Shown here piece by piece: positions 1 through 8,270 of a stretch of DNA of 64,000 nt. The stretch's first letter is position 1; each line of letters opens with the position of its first letter. The translations under genes were made by a program, and so were the position numbers. The stretch is taken from contig NZ_LMPS01000001.1 of NCBI RefSeq assembly GCF_001424405.1, positions 555,999 through 619,998 of the forward strand, in the 5' to 3' direction. Source of the DNA: Dyadobacter sp. Leaf189 (GTDB lineage Bacteria; Bacteroidota; Bacteroidia; Cytophagales; Spirosomataceae). Under the pieces are notes generated by a model, which was not told the origin of the DNA, made no database searches, and saw nothing but the letters and a program-made list of their open reading frames with translations.

Positions 1-1262
1 TTATGACACTAACGGCCGCATTGAGCTACGGTGAGCTCAGCGCGATGTTTCCCAAAGCAGGCGGACAATATGTTTATCTCAAAGAAGCATATAATTCACT
101 GATCGGGTTTTTGTACGGATGGAGTTTTTTTACAGTAATCCAAACCGCAACGATTGCGGCTGTGGCTGTGGCTTTTGCCAAATTTACGGCCTATCTGCTG
201 CCGATGTTCAGTGAAGACCTGGTCGCATTTGATCTGGGTTTTATCAAGATTTCACCCGCGCAGTTACTCTCGCTCGTGCTCATTGTGCTGCTGACGTTTA
301 TTAATACACGTGGTGTAAATGGCGGCAAAATCATCCAGACCACATTCACGCTGACGAAGCTGCTGAGCTTGCTGGGACTGATCGTTTTCGGTCTGCTCTT
401 TATGAAACCCGAGATATGGGCAGCCAACTGGGACTCTGCCACGATGTGGGACCTGCACAAGCTGAATATCGATGGCAGCATTGAATCCTATACAACCATA
501 GCCGCATTCGGCGCGATAGCAGCTTCGATGGTTGGGTCTATTTTTAGCAGTGATTCGTGGAATAATGTAACTTTTATTGCTGGCGAGATCAAGAACCCAC
601 AACGTAACATCGGACTGAGCCTTGCATTGGGTACCATCATCGTTACTGTGATTTATCTTTTGACCAATGTAATGTACACCGGCGTTTTGTCTTTACAGGA
701 AATTGCTTCTTCTGATAAAGACAGGGTTGCGGTAACTGCCTCCCACGTTATTTTCGGAAACGCAGGAACGATCATTATCGCGGTTATGATCATGATTTCG
801 ACGTTCGGCTGTAACAACGGACTGATTATGTCAGGTGCGCGCGTGTATTATTCCATGGCGAAGGACGGAATGTTTTTCAAGAAGGTCGGGACTTTAAACA
901 AGAACTCGGTACCGGAATTTGGTCTCTGGATTCAATGCTTGATTGCCTGTTTATGGAGCCTGAGTGGAAAGTATGGTAACCTGCTGGATATGATCTCATT
1001 TGTGGTGGTAGTGTTCTATATGCTTACTATCATCGGAATATTTATATTGAGGAAGAAAATGCCGGATGTGCCTCGTCCGTATAAAGCATTCGGCTACCCG
1101 TTCCTGCCGATCATTTACATTGTCATGGGCGTAGCATTTTGCGTGCTTCTTATTATTTACAAACCAGAATACACCTGGCCGGGATTGATCATTGTGTTGC
1201 TTGGTATTCCGGTTTACTATTTCATCGGTAAAAAAGATATTACGACCACAGACATAGTTTAA
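1..1262 (+). CDS. APC family amino acid permease, 5' end outside window
   Basis: This is an inner-membrane amino acid/polyamine/organocation permease. The visible 419 residues are very hydrophobic with about ten membrane segments. They open with the stretch ALSYGELSAMFPKAGGQYVY, which in this superfamily lies at the second membrane segment. The first helix with its glycine-rich substrate motif is therefore upstream of the window, and the Met at position 3 is internal. The C-terminus (RPYKAFGYPFLP, then two hydrophobic segments) is typical of the LAT/YfnA-like branch. The stop lies 5 bp before an exported M28 peptidase, which is followed by an M61 peptidase. Co-transcription would link peptide digestion to amino acid import (inference). 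The substrate cannot be read from sequence. Confidence 0.9.
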   Translation, partial: MTLTAALSYGELSAMFPKAGGQYVYLKEAYNSLIGFLYGWSFFTVIQTATIAAVAVAFAKFTAYLLPMFSEDLVAFDLGFIKISPAQLLSLVLIVLLTFINTRGVNGGKIIQTTFTLTKLLSLLGLIVFGLLFMKPEIWAANWDSATMWDLHKLNIDGSIESYTTIAAFGAIAASMVGSIFSSDSWNNVTFIAGEIKNPQRNIGLSLALGTIIVTVIYLLTNVMYTGVLSLQEIASSDKDRVAVTASHVIFGNAGTIIIAVMIMISTFGCNNGLIMSGARVYYSMAKDGMFFKKVGTLNKNSVPEFGLWIQCLIACLWSLSGKYGNLLDMISFVVVVFYMLTIIGIFILRKKMPDVPRPYKAFGYPFLPIIYIVMGVAFCVLLIIYKPEYTWPGLIIVLLGIPVYYFIGKKDITTTDIV

Positions 1263-1267
1263 CACAT

Positions 1268-2821
1268 ATGAAATTCCCTCTTTATTCATTTCTGCTGTTT
1301 TTTCCCGGGCTGGCGATCGCTCAGGAAATGGACCAGGCAGCTATCGACAAAATCCGTAAGGAAGGTCTTGAAAACTCGAAAGTTGCCGAGATAGCCCATC
1401 AGCTGACGGACGTTTCCGGGCCTAGACTTACCAATTCTCCGGGCTTTCAGCGCGCGGCAGACTGGTCGGTAGGCGAGATGAAGAAATGGGGATTACAGAA
1501 TGCGCGACTGGAAGAATGGGGCGAATTCGGAAAGGGTTGGCAGGTAGAAAAAAGTTACTTGGCAATGACCAAACCTTATTATATGCCGTTTATAGCTATC
1601 CCCAAAGCCTGGACTTCCGGGACTGCAGGGCTGATTAAAGGCGAGGTGGTTGTGGTAGATATTCAGAATGAAGAGGACCTGAAAAAGTATGCGGACGGAA
1701 AGCTCGACGGCAAGATCGTGCTGACAAAAGGAAATGCCAGCACAGACCCGAGCTTCACGCCCGATGCCAAACGTTATACAGCTGAGGATCTTGAGAAAAT
1801 GACCAATTCTGTTCCATTTGGTCAGAACAACTTTACGCCCGAGCAAGCCGAACGAATGCGGACGATGCGCTCTTTCAGGAGCCGGGTCGACAGTACATTG
1901 AAGTCGCAGAAGGTTAAGCTGGAAATTGCCGGCCGCATGGGTAAGCACGGTACCTTCTTCACGAGCAATGGGGCTTCTTTTAAAGGGAATGCACCACTGG
2001 CCGGACCTGCATTTGAAGTAGCGCCTGAGCACGCGGGACTTGTTGCCCGGCTGGTGGAAGATGGTGTCCCGGTTACTTTGGAAGCTGAATCCGCTACTAC
2101 TTTTTACGATAAAAAATTAACAACAGGCAATGTAATCGCCGAAATACCCGGTACTGATCCCAAGCTGAAAGACGAAATCGTCATGCTCGGCGGCCACCTT
2201 GATTCGTGGCACAGCGCTACCGGCGCGACGGACAATGCGGCGGGTTGCACGGTGATGATGGAAGCTGTCAGGATTTTGCAGGCGGCAGGTTTGAAGCCGC
2301 GCAGAACGATCAGGATCGCACTTTGGTCGGGTGAAGAGCAGGGTTTGTACGGATCACGTTTTTATGTGAAAAATACATTCGGCGATATGGAAACGATGAA
2401 GCTGCTGCCGGCGCACGAGAAACTGTCTGCTTACTACAACATTGATAACGGTACCGGCCGCATTCGTGGAATTTACCTGCAGGGCAATGAAGGCGCCCGC
2501 CCGATTTTTGACAAATGGCTGAATGCATTCTCTGATATCATTGATCACCCGACCGTTACTTCGCGCATTACCGGAGGTACGGACCACCTCGCATTTGATG
2601 CATTGGGCCTGCCGGGTTTCCAGTTTATTCAGGACGGAATTGAATACGGAACCCGCACGCACCATACCAACGCTGATACTTACGAGCGCCTGGTAATGGA
2701 CGATCTGAAACAAATGGCAGTGGTAGTGGCTGCATTTGTGTACAATACCGCGCAAATGGATCAGAAAATTCCCAGAAAGCCGATGCCCGCGCCTCAGGCC
2801 CAGCCAGGAAGCAAGAGATAG
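1268..2821 (+). CDS. Secreted M28 family zinc peptidase
   Basis: Exported metallopeptidase of the M28 (carboxypeptidase Q / aminopeptidase) family, 517 aa. Residues 1-18 form a signal peptide ending at AIAQ. A protease-associated (PA)-like insert fills roughly residues 120-280. The catalytic core follows, with a GGHLDSWHSATGATDNAAG block near residue 309 (His and Asp zinc ligands), SGEEQG near 354 (general-base Glu and metal ligand), an Asp in NIDNGTGR and a late His in THHTNADTYE. All co-catalytic zinc positions look intact. The C-terminus is a short proline-rich tail. It follows the permease by 5 bp and precedes the M61 peptidase by 17 bp, which suggests a peptide-scavenging operon. Exact specificity is unknown. 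Confidence 0.92.
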   Translation: MKFPLYSFLLFFPGLAIAQEMDQAAIDKIRKEGLENSKVAEIAHQLTDVSGPRLTNSPGFQRAADWSVGEMKKWGLQNARLEEWGEFGKGWQVEKSYLAMTKPYYMPFIAIPKAWTSGTAGLIKGEVVVVDIQNEEDLKKYADGKLDGKIVLTKGNASTDPSFTPDAKRYTAEDLEKMTNSVPFGQNNFTPEQAERMRTMRSFRSRVDSTLKSQKVKLEIAGRMGKHGTFFTSNGASFKGNAPLAGPAFEVAPEHAGLVARLVEDGVPVTLEAESATTFYDKKLTTGNVIAEIPGTDPKLKDEIVMLGGHLDSWHSATGATDNAAGCTVMMEAVRILQAAGLKPRRTIRIALWSGEEQGLYGSRFYVKNTFGDMETMKLLPAHEKLSAYYNIDNGTGRIRGIYLQGNEGARPIFDKWLNAFSDIIDHPTVTSRITGGTDHLAFDALGLPGFQFIQDGIEYGTRTHHTNADTYERLVMDDLKQMAVVVAAFVYNTAQMDQKIPRKPMPAPQAQPGSKR

Positions 2822-2838
2822 CACCCAAATTTTTACCG

Positions 2839-4401
2839 ATGAAGTTCTTAATCTGCTATTTTTCAATAGTGAGCAGCCTGGTTTTTGCCCGGGAGCCAAT
2901 GAAATATGTTGTTTCAATGGAAGATCCGGCAAGCCACACTTTCCATGTAACACTCGATTATAAACCTGAAAAGTCGGACAGTTTAGTACTCAAAATGCCG
3001 GACTGGACACCGGGTTACTACCAGCTGATGAATTATGCTGATAATGTGGCGGAGTTTTCGGTTAAAGACTCAGATGGGAATGCGCTGGAATGGAAACGGT
3101 CAGGTAAAACGGGCTGGGTGATCCCGACAAAAGCTGTAAAGCGGCTTACTGTAGAATACGATGTGAAAACCACGCGCAAATTCGTTGCGACGAGCTATCT
3201 CGATGCGGAACACGGTTACATTACACCGGCAAGTGTGTTTATGTATGTGGATCAAAAAATCAAAACGCCCGCAGAAGTGACCATCGTGCCTTATAAAGAG
3301 TGGGACAGGGTGGCGACTGGCCTGGACTCCATTGCAAAAAAGCGTTTTTCCTACTCCGCTCCTGATTTTGATATTCTGTACGACAGCCCATTCCTGATCG
3401 GTAACCTCGAAGAATTACCTGCATTTGAAGTAAAGGGAATTCCGCACCGTTTTATCGGCTATAAGCTTGGGGAATTTGATAAGGCAAAATTAATGTCAGA
3501 TATCAGGAAAATCGTTGAAAAAGCTTCCGCGCTGATCGGCGATATTCCTTATAAACATTACACGTTTATCGCGATTGGTCCCGGGCAGGGCGGGATTGAA
3601 CATTTGAATTCAACCACAATCAGTTTCAGCGGCGAGCAGCTCAATGCGCGAGGCTGGGATGGAATGCTGGGTTTTATTACGCACGAGTATTTTCATCACT
3701 ATAATGTAAAGAGAATCCGGCCTGTGGAGCTAGGCCCGTTTGACTATGAAAATGGCAGCCGCACAAATATGTTGTGGGTTTCGGAAGGATTGACGGTGTA
3801 TTACGAGCCGCTGATCATGAAAGCAGCGGGGCTCTATACTACTGATAAAATGCTGGAATTTTTCAAAAACCAGATTTCGAATGTGGAAAACAAGCCTGGC
3901 AGACTTCATCAGTCACTCGCGCAGGCAAGTGCTCAAACCTGGTCAGATGGTCCGTTCGGGCGCACTGGCGATGAGGTGAATAAAACGATTTCGGTGTATC
4001 AGAAAGGTCCGGTTGTCGGGCTGCTATTTGACTTTGCGATCCGGCATGAAACCCAGAACAAGAAATCACTTGATAATGTAATGCGGAAGCTTTACAATGA
4101 TTTTTACAAAAAGAAAAACCGCGGCTTCACCGAAAACGAACTCCGCGAAACCATCGCAAAAGTAGCCGGCAACCCGCTGGAAGAACTGTTCAGCTACATT
4201 TACACAACAGCCGAGCCAGACTACAAAAAGTACCTGGGCTACGCCGGGCTGGATATTGATACTAGTCCTAAAGAGATATCAGAAACAAAAGACGGAGTAA
4301 CTGTAAAGCGGATTGAAAAAGCCTTCACCATAACACCAATGGACAACCCGACAGAATTGCAAAAGGCGATTTTTGCAGGATGGAGCAAGGGAGGGGAATG
4401 A
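2839..4401 (+). CDS. Exported M61 family peptidase (glycyl aminopeptidase-like)
   Basis: M61-type metalloprotease of 520 aa with an N-terminal signal peptide (residues 1-17) and a beta-rich N-domain (about 20-200). The gluzincin core carries the zinc motif HEYFH at about residue 281, followed by NVKRIRP and WVSEGLTVYYE, which supplies the third ligand Glu. Many M61 proteins continue into a C-terminal PDZ domain and reach about 600 aa. This one stops soon after the helical domain with a short polar tail, so the PDZ domain is absent or reduced. It is the third gene of the permease-M28-M61 run and probably acts on peptides in the periplasm. Confidence 0.88.
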   Translation: MKFLICYFSIVSSLVFAREPMKYVVSMEDPASHTFHVTLDYKPEKSDSLVLKMPDWTPGYYQLMNYADNVAEFSVKDSDGNALEWKRSGKTGWVIPTKAVKRLTVEYDVKTTRKFVATSYLDAEHGYITPASVFMYVDQKIKTPAEVTIVPYKEWDRVATGLDSIAKKRFSYSAPDFDILYDSPFLIGNLEELPAFEVKGIPHRFIGYKLGEFDKAKLMSDIRKIVEKASALIGDIPYKHYTFIAIGPGQGGIEHLNSTTISFSGEQLNARGWDGMLGFITHEYFHHYNVKRIRPVELGPFDYENGSRTNMLWVSEGLTVYYEPLIMKAAGLYTTDKMLEFFKNQISNVENKPGRLHQSLAQASAQTWSDGPFGRTGDEVNKTISVYQKGPVVGLLFDFAIRHETQNKKSLDNVMRKLYNDFYKKKNRGFTENELRETIAKVAGNPLEELFSYIYTTAEPDYKKYLGYAGLDIDTSPKEISETKDGVTVKRIEKAFTITPMDNPTELQKAIFAGWSKGGE

Positions 4402-4406
4402 AATGC

Positions 4407-4808
4407 TCAACTTATTGTCCAATCCTCCAATTGAATGTCCGATATTCTTTTGAAATGATTTGTATTGTTTGTTACCATTATCAATTGGTGTGTGACTGAT
4501 GTTACACCAATTAACAAGTCAAAATCATCGAGTGGAATGCCTGCCTTTTGGAGACGCGCTTTCTCTTTGGCATACAGATCCAATGAATGAAAAATAGGAA
4601 GAATTTTTACCCCGGTTAGGAATTGTTCCAAAACCTGTCTGTTCTTCTCGGGTCTTTCACTTTTTTCGATGCCAAATTTCAGCTCCGCAAGCGTTATCTC
4701 TGATATGTAGCAATGTTCCTCTGCCAATTCTTCGAACTTCCTTTCCAGATTGAACTTGCCCTTCATATAGTAAATGGCAATATTCGTATCAATCAGATAT
4801 TTCTTCAA
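4407..4808 (-). CDS. PIN domain toxin, VapC-like
   Basis: A 133-aa PIN domain protein, presumably a Mg-dependent ribonuclease toxin of a type II system. The acidic site is visible: Asp in LIDTN at the N-terminus, Glu in LAELKFG near residue 41, Asp in DDFDLLIG near 95, and the terminal TNNTNHF motif. The start codon is TTG (forward-strand caa at 4806-4808) and overlaps the stop of the upstream antitoxin-like gene by 4 bp, the usual translational coupling for such pairs. The region is more AT-rich than the peptidase genes on either side, which fits acquisition by transfer. Confidence 0.88.
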   Translation of the reverse strand: MKKYLIDTNIAIYYMKGKFNLERKFEELAEEHCYISEITLAELKFGIEKSERPEKNRQVLEQFLTGVKILPIFHSLDLYAKEKARLQKAGIPLDDFDLLIGVTSVTHQLIMVTNNTNHFKRISDIQLEDWTIS

Positions 4809-5035
4809 AATGATTCGATTTCCCGAGTGGCAACTCTGCTGCTCTTGATTTCGTCAATAATTTCATCAGCAGTTTTCTTTGAATCAAATGCACCAAAAGC
4901 ATTTCTGAATGCACTTTTCTTGTCTACAATATTCTGTTTTGCAGACGCGCTTAACTTGGATATAAGGTCAAGTTTTTCTTCCAGGCTAAGACTATCTAGT
5001 AGCCCGATGTAGCCATTTACCAGTGTGCTGTTCAT
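4805..5035 (-). CDS. Antitoxin-like partner of the PIN toxin
   Basis: A 76-aa acidic, lysine-rich small protein directly upstream of and overlapping the PIN toxin. The N-terminal half (NGYIGLLDSLSLEEKLDLISKLSAS) matches the short helical segment found in many Bacteroidota antitoxin-like proteins paired with PIN toxins. The C-terminal half is polar and probably disordered until bound to the toxin. No clear HTH or ribbon-helix-helix is visible. The role is assigned mainly from size, order and overlap. Confidence 0.75.
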   Translation of the reverse strand: MNSTLVNGYIGLLDSLSLEEKLDLISKLSASAKQNIVDKKSAFRNAFGAFDSKKTADEIIDEIKSSRVATREIESF

Positions 5036-5111
5036 ATCCTGTGTTTTTTATCTTCAACCAAATTTAACCAAAATGTATTGAAATTTAGTCTTTTAAGGTT
5101 CAAGCCCCAAA

Positions 5112-6494
5112 TCACCGCAACGCCTCCACTTCCGCTACTTCCTTCGGCAAATGCTTTCCTAAAATCCTGTTGCCCGTTTCCGTGATCAGAATGTTATCTT
5201 CAATGCGGATTCCGGTGAAGTCACGCAGCGTTTCCAGTTTGTTGTAATCCACAAAATCGGCCAGTTTGTTCTCGGCTTTCCAGCGGTCGATCAGGGTTGG
5301 GATTAAATAGAGCCCCGGCTCTACGGTTACCACAAAGCCAGGTTCCAGCGCGCGGCCCAGGCGCAGCGATTTCCAGCCGAATGTGGTTCCTTTTACCAGA
5401 TCTTCGGTGTAACCTACATATTGTTCACCCAGGTTTTCCATATCATGTACATCCAGCCCGATCATGTGACCGAGCCCGCATTGGAAAAATAGGGTATGCA
5501 CATCGTTTGTAACAGCTTCTTCCACATCGCCTTTGACTACACCCAGTAATTTCAGTCCTTCCAGCAGCTTCGTCGCTGCGAGCTTATGCACATCTTTAAA
5601 CAAAATACCAGGCTGGCAAGCCGCAATGGCTGCATTCTGTGCATCCAACACGATCTGGTACATTTCCCTTTGCAGCGTTGAAAACTGCTTGCCCATTGGA
5701 ATTGTGCGTGTCAAATCGCCGCAATAGCGCATAGCGGTTTCAGCTCCCGCATCGCATAAGCCCATTTGTCCTTCGCGCATTGCGAGATCACGCGTGTGCG
5801 TGTGTAAGATTTCGCCGTTTACGGTCAGGATAATCGGGTAAGAAATGTCGCCGCCAGCGCCAATTGCAATACTTTGCAGCTTGCCCGCCACTTCCTTTTC
5901 CGTCATGCCCGGACGCGTGTTCCGCATAAAATCCAGGTGCATATCCACAGAAGTATCTACCGCCTTTTCCATTTCAGCAATCTCCTCGGCAGTTTTGTAA
6001 TTACGCATGGCCACTACGGCTTTGATCAATGTGACCGATGCCTTTTGAGCAGCTTCGGCAGGAGATATATGCAGCCATTCCTGTAGTTGCAGGTAGTGAT
6101 CGCCGCGGTAAGGAGGCAGGAAATGAATGTTTTGTTTTTTATCCAAAGCATTCTTCAAAAAGCTTCTGATGGCGGAGAGCGACTTTACCTGCGTAATACC
6201 CGCTTTTGCGGCTTTTTCAGTAAGCGGCTCTTTCGGGCCAGTCCACACGATATCATCAATCGTGAGCTCGTTTCCGAAAATGATTTCCTGATCATTATCA
6301 ATGTCAATTACCGCGTGAATGGACGCGATATCTAAACCGAAATAATAGAGAAAAGTGCTGTCCTGACGAAATGGATAAACATTATCACGATAGTTCATAC
6401 CCGATTCCTCATTGCCGAGGAACAGGATCAGGCCACTTCCTACTTTCGATTTAAGCTGCTGGCGTCTCTGTATATAGGTTTCTTTGGAAAACAT
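5112..6494 (-). CDS. pepP: Xaa-Pro aminopeptidase (M24B, aminopeptidase P)
   Basis: Cytoplasmic dinuclear metalloaminopeptidase that releases an N-terminal residue preceding proline. An N-terminal creatinase-like domain (about 1-165) contains GSGLILFLGNEESGMNYRDN and YYFGLD. The pita-bread catalytic domain carries the five metal ligands: Asp in CDAGAE, Asp in CGDLTRTIP, His in GLGHMIGLDVHD, Glu in TVEPGLYLIP and Glu in GIRIEDNILIT. An in-frame ATG at 6518 would add eight residues. I prefer 6494 (MFSKETYIQRR) because it matches the usual start of the family. The gene is monocistronic in appearance, with an AT-rich leader. Confidence 0.93.
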   Translation of the reverse strand: MFSKETYIQRRQQLKSKVGSGLILFLGNEESGMNYRDNVYPFRQDSTFLYYFGLDIASIHAVIDIDNDQEIIFGNELTIDDIVWTGPKEPLTEKAAKAGITQVKSLSAIRSFLKNALDKKQNIHFLPPYRGDHYLQLQEWLHISPAEAAQKASVTLIKAVVAMRNYKTAEEIAEMEKAVDTSVDMHLDFMRNTRPGMTEKEVAGKLQSIAIGAGGDISYPIILTVNGEILHTHTRDLAMREGQMGLCDAGAETAMRYCGDLTRTIPMGKQFSTLQREMYQIVLDAQNAAIAACQPGILFKDVHKLAATKLLEGLKLLGVVKGDVEEAVTNDVHTLFFQCGLGHMIGLDVHDMENLGEQYVGYTEDLVKGTTFGWKSLRLGRALEPGFVVTVEPGLYLIPTLIDRWKAENKLADFVDYNKLETLRDFTGIRIEDNILITETGNRILGKHLPKEVAEVEALR

Positions 6495-6607
6495 AATTTC
6501 TGAATTTAAATGCGGCACCCGCTGTGAATGCGTGCCCTGCTTGTTTGAGTTTGCAATATAATTTATAGCGCCGCCGCAACGTGGCGGAAGCCTATTTTAA
6601 ACAAAAA

Positions 6608-6642
6608 AATCTTGCTCGAAAACTTTGTTTTCGAGCAAGATT
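6608..6642 (-). terminator. Intrinsic terminator of the SusC/SusD operon
   Basis: Perfect 16-bp inverted repeat, arms 6608-6623 and 6627-6642 around a 3-nt loop. Read on the minus strand it follows the susD stop by about 30 nt, and the arm continues into a run of T (forward aaaaaaa at 6603-6609). This is a textbook Rho-independent terminator. Confidence 0.93.
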
Positions 6643-6671
6643 AAAACTACTAACCTAATCAGAATGTATTA

Positions 6672-8261
6672 TCAGTAGCCCGGATTTTGTTTCAGATTCG
6701 GGTTTTTATCAATTTCATTTTGCGGAATTGGGAACAATGCGCGCTGTTGGGCTTGCGGTCTGTGGTTAAACCATTTCTTGGTTTCATAAATCCCGAAGCG
6801 GATCAGATCCTGGCGGCGGTGCGCCTCTGCTGCAAATTCCCAGCCTAGTTCATCCAAAAATCGGCCAAATTTCACATCGTCACCACCCTGGCGCTCGGTA
6901 ATGGTACCGTCTGCCGCCTGGTAGCCGTAGTTGTATTTGCTGCCTTTCATCAGGTCTGCGCCGGTAACTGTGGCTTTTGCAGGATTTGCCTTGAATGCGC
7001 GTGCGCGTACCTGGCTCACCAGTGCAGCCGCTTCGTCCGCTTTGCCTGTGCGAAGCAATGCTTCCGCCTTGATCATCAACACATCCGCGTAGCGCAGGAA
7101 AGGGAAATCGTTGTCCAGACTGCCCGTTGCATTTGGCTTGATCTTGTATTTACCAATGCGATATCCGTCGGTAGAAGCAGTTTTGTCCATTCCGGGAACC
7201 GTTTTGGAGTAAGTAATTACCACTGCGCCGGTTGTTGCATTTTTCTGCGGGCCCATGATCCAGCTATCCGCCAGGCGACCGTCTTCTGCGTCGTAAGTGT
7301 CGATAAATTGAGGTACCGCGCAGTTTCCGCCCCATGGACCTGCATTCATCGGATACACCGAGCGGCTCAGAGGATCTAGCGTTTTCATGTGGATCTGGTT
7401 TCCGGTACCATAAATCTCATCATAAGGAATCGCGAAAATGATCTCTTTCGAGTTGAAGTTAGTCCACGTGAAAACATCCGAATAGTTTGCATCCAACGTG
7501 TATTTGCCACTTTTAATCACTTCATCAGCTTGCTCTATTGCCTTCGCCCATTCCGCTGTTCCGGTGTATACCTGTGCATTCAGGTATATTTTGGCCAAAA
7601 GCGTTTTCGCGCCCCAGCGGTTCATCTGACCGTAAGTAGTAGCCGCATTGTCGCTCAGGTTCGGCATGACTTCTGTCAGTTCTTTTACCACAAAATCATA
7701 AACTTCCTTCCGCGTGCTTTGCTTTGGCAGGTTAATATCCTTGAAATCGGTCACGATCGGCACATTACCGTGGTTGTCAAGCAAAAGATAGTAAGCAAAT
7801 GCACGCACCGCCCGCAGCTCAGCCTGGATCTGTTCTTTACCGGTTGTAAGAGGTATGTCCCCGTCTTCAATTTGTGACAAAACCCGGTTGGCAGTAGTTA
7901 TACTGCGGAATGCACTCTGCCACGCATTCTCAGGCTGCCATTGTAATGAAGTCCACGTGTGCTGGTGCATCCGGCGATAGGTACCGCCATCGTCCCAGCC
8001 GTTTGGACGTACCGGCGTGATGATGGCGTCGGCTGCTTCTTCCTGCAAATCGAAGTAACCTTGCCAGCCGAGCATCAAGCCGCGCAATGAAGAATAAACA
8101 GGCGCTACGATCGCAGGCAGGTCTTTTTCAGTCGGCTGGTAAGTACTAGACAATACTTCTGAATACACTTCCTCATTCAAATCGGTACACGACAAGGTAG
8201 CCACGCCGAGCATGGAAGCTAAAATGATATATCTGGTGGATTTATTTTTCATTGTTTTCAA
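6672..8261 (-). CDS. SusD/RagB family outer-membrane glycan-binding lipoprotein
   Basis: Surface lipoprotein of 529 aa that caps a SusC channel and binds oligosaccharide. The N-terminus is a lipoprotein signal with Cys25 (ATLSC) as lipidation site; Met4 (8252) is an alternative start. The body has the tetratricopeptide-like helices of SusD. Diagnostic pieces are RAVRAFAYYLLLDNHGNVPIV, RWGAKTLLAKIYLNAQVYTG, FLRYADVLMIKAEALLRTGK and the closing block DLIRFG, FPIPQNEIDKNPNLKQNPGY. It starts 9 bp after the SusC stop and ends at a strong terminator, so it is the last gene of the unit. The glycan cannot be inferred from SusD alone. Confidence 0.95.
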   Translation of the reverse strand: MKTMKNKSTRYIILASMLGVATLSCTDLNEEVYSEVLSSTYQPTEKDLPAIVAPVYSSLRGLMLGWQGYFDLQEEAADAIITPVRPNGWDDGGTYRRMHQHTWTSLQWQPENAWQSAFRSITTANRVLSQIEDGDIPLTTGKEQIQAELRAVRAFAYYLLLDNHGNVPIVTDFKDINLPKQSTRKEVYDFVVKELTEVMPNLSDNAATTYGQMNRWGAKTLLAKIYLNAQVYTGTAEWAKAIEQADEVIKSGKYTLDANYSDVFTWTNFNSKEIIFAIPYDEIYGTGNQIHMKTLDPLSRSVYPMNAGPWGGNCAVPQFIDTYDAEDGRLADSWIMGPQKNATTGAVVITYSKTVPGMDKTASTDGYRIGKYKIKPNATGSLDNDFPFLRYADVLMIKAEALLRTGKADEAAALVSQVRARAFKANPAKATVTGADLMKGSKYNYGYQAADGTITERQGGDDVKFGRFLDELGWEFAAEAHRRQDLIRFGIYETKKWFNHRPQAQQRALFPIPQNEIDKNPNLKQNPGY

Positions 8262-8270
8262 GATTTTGGA

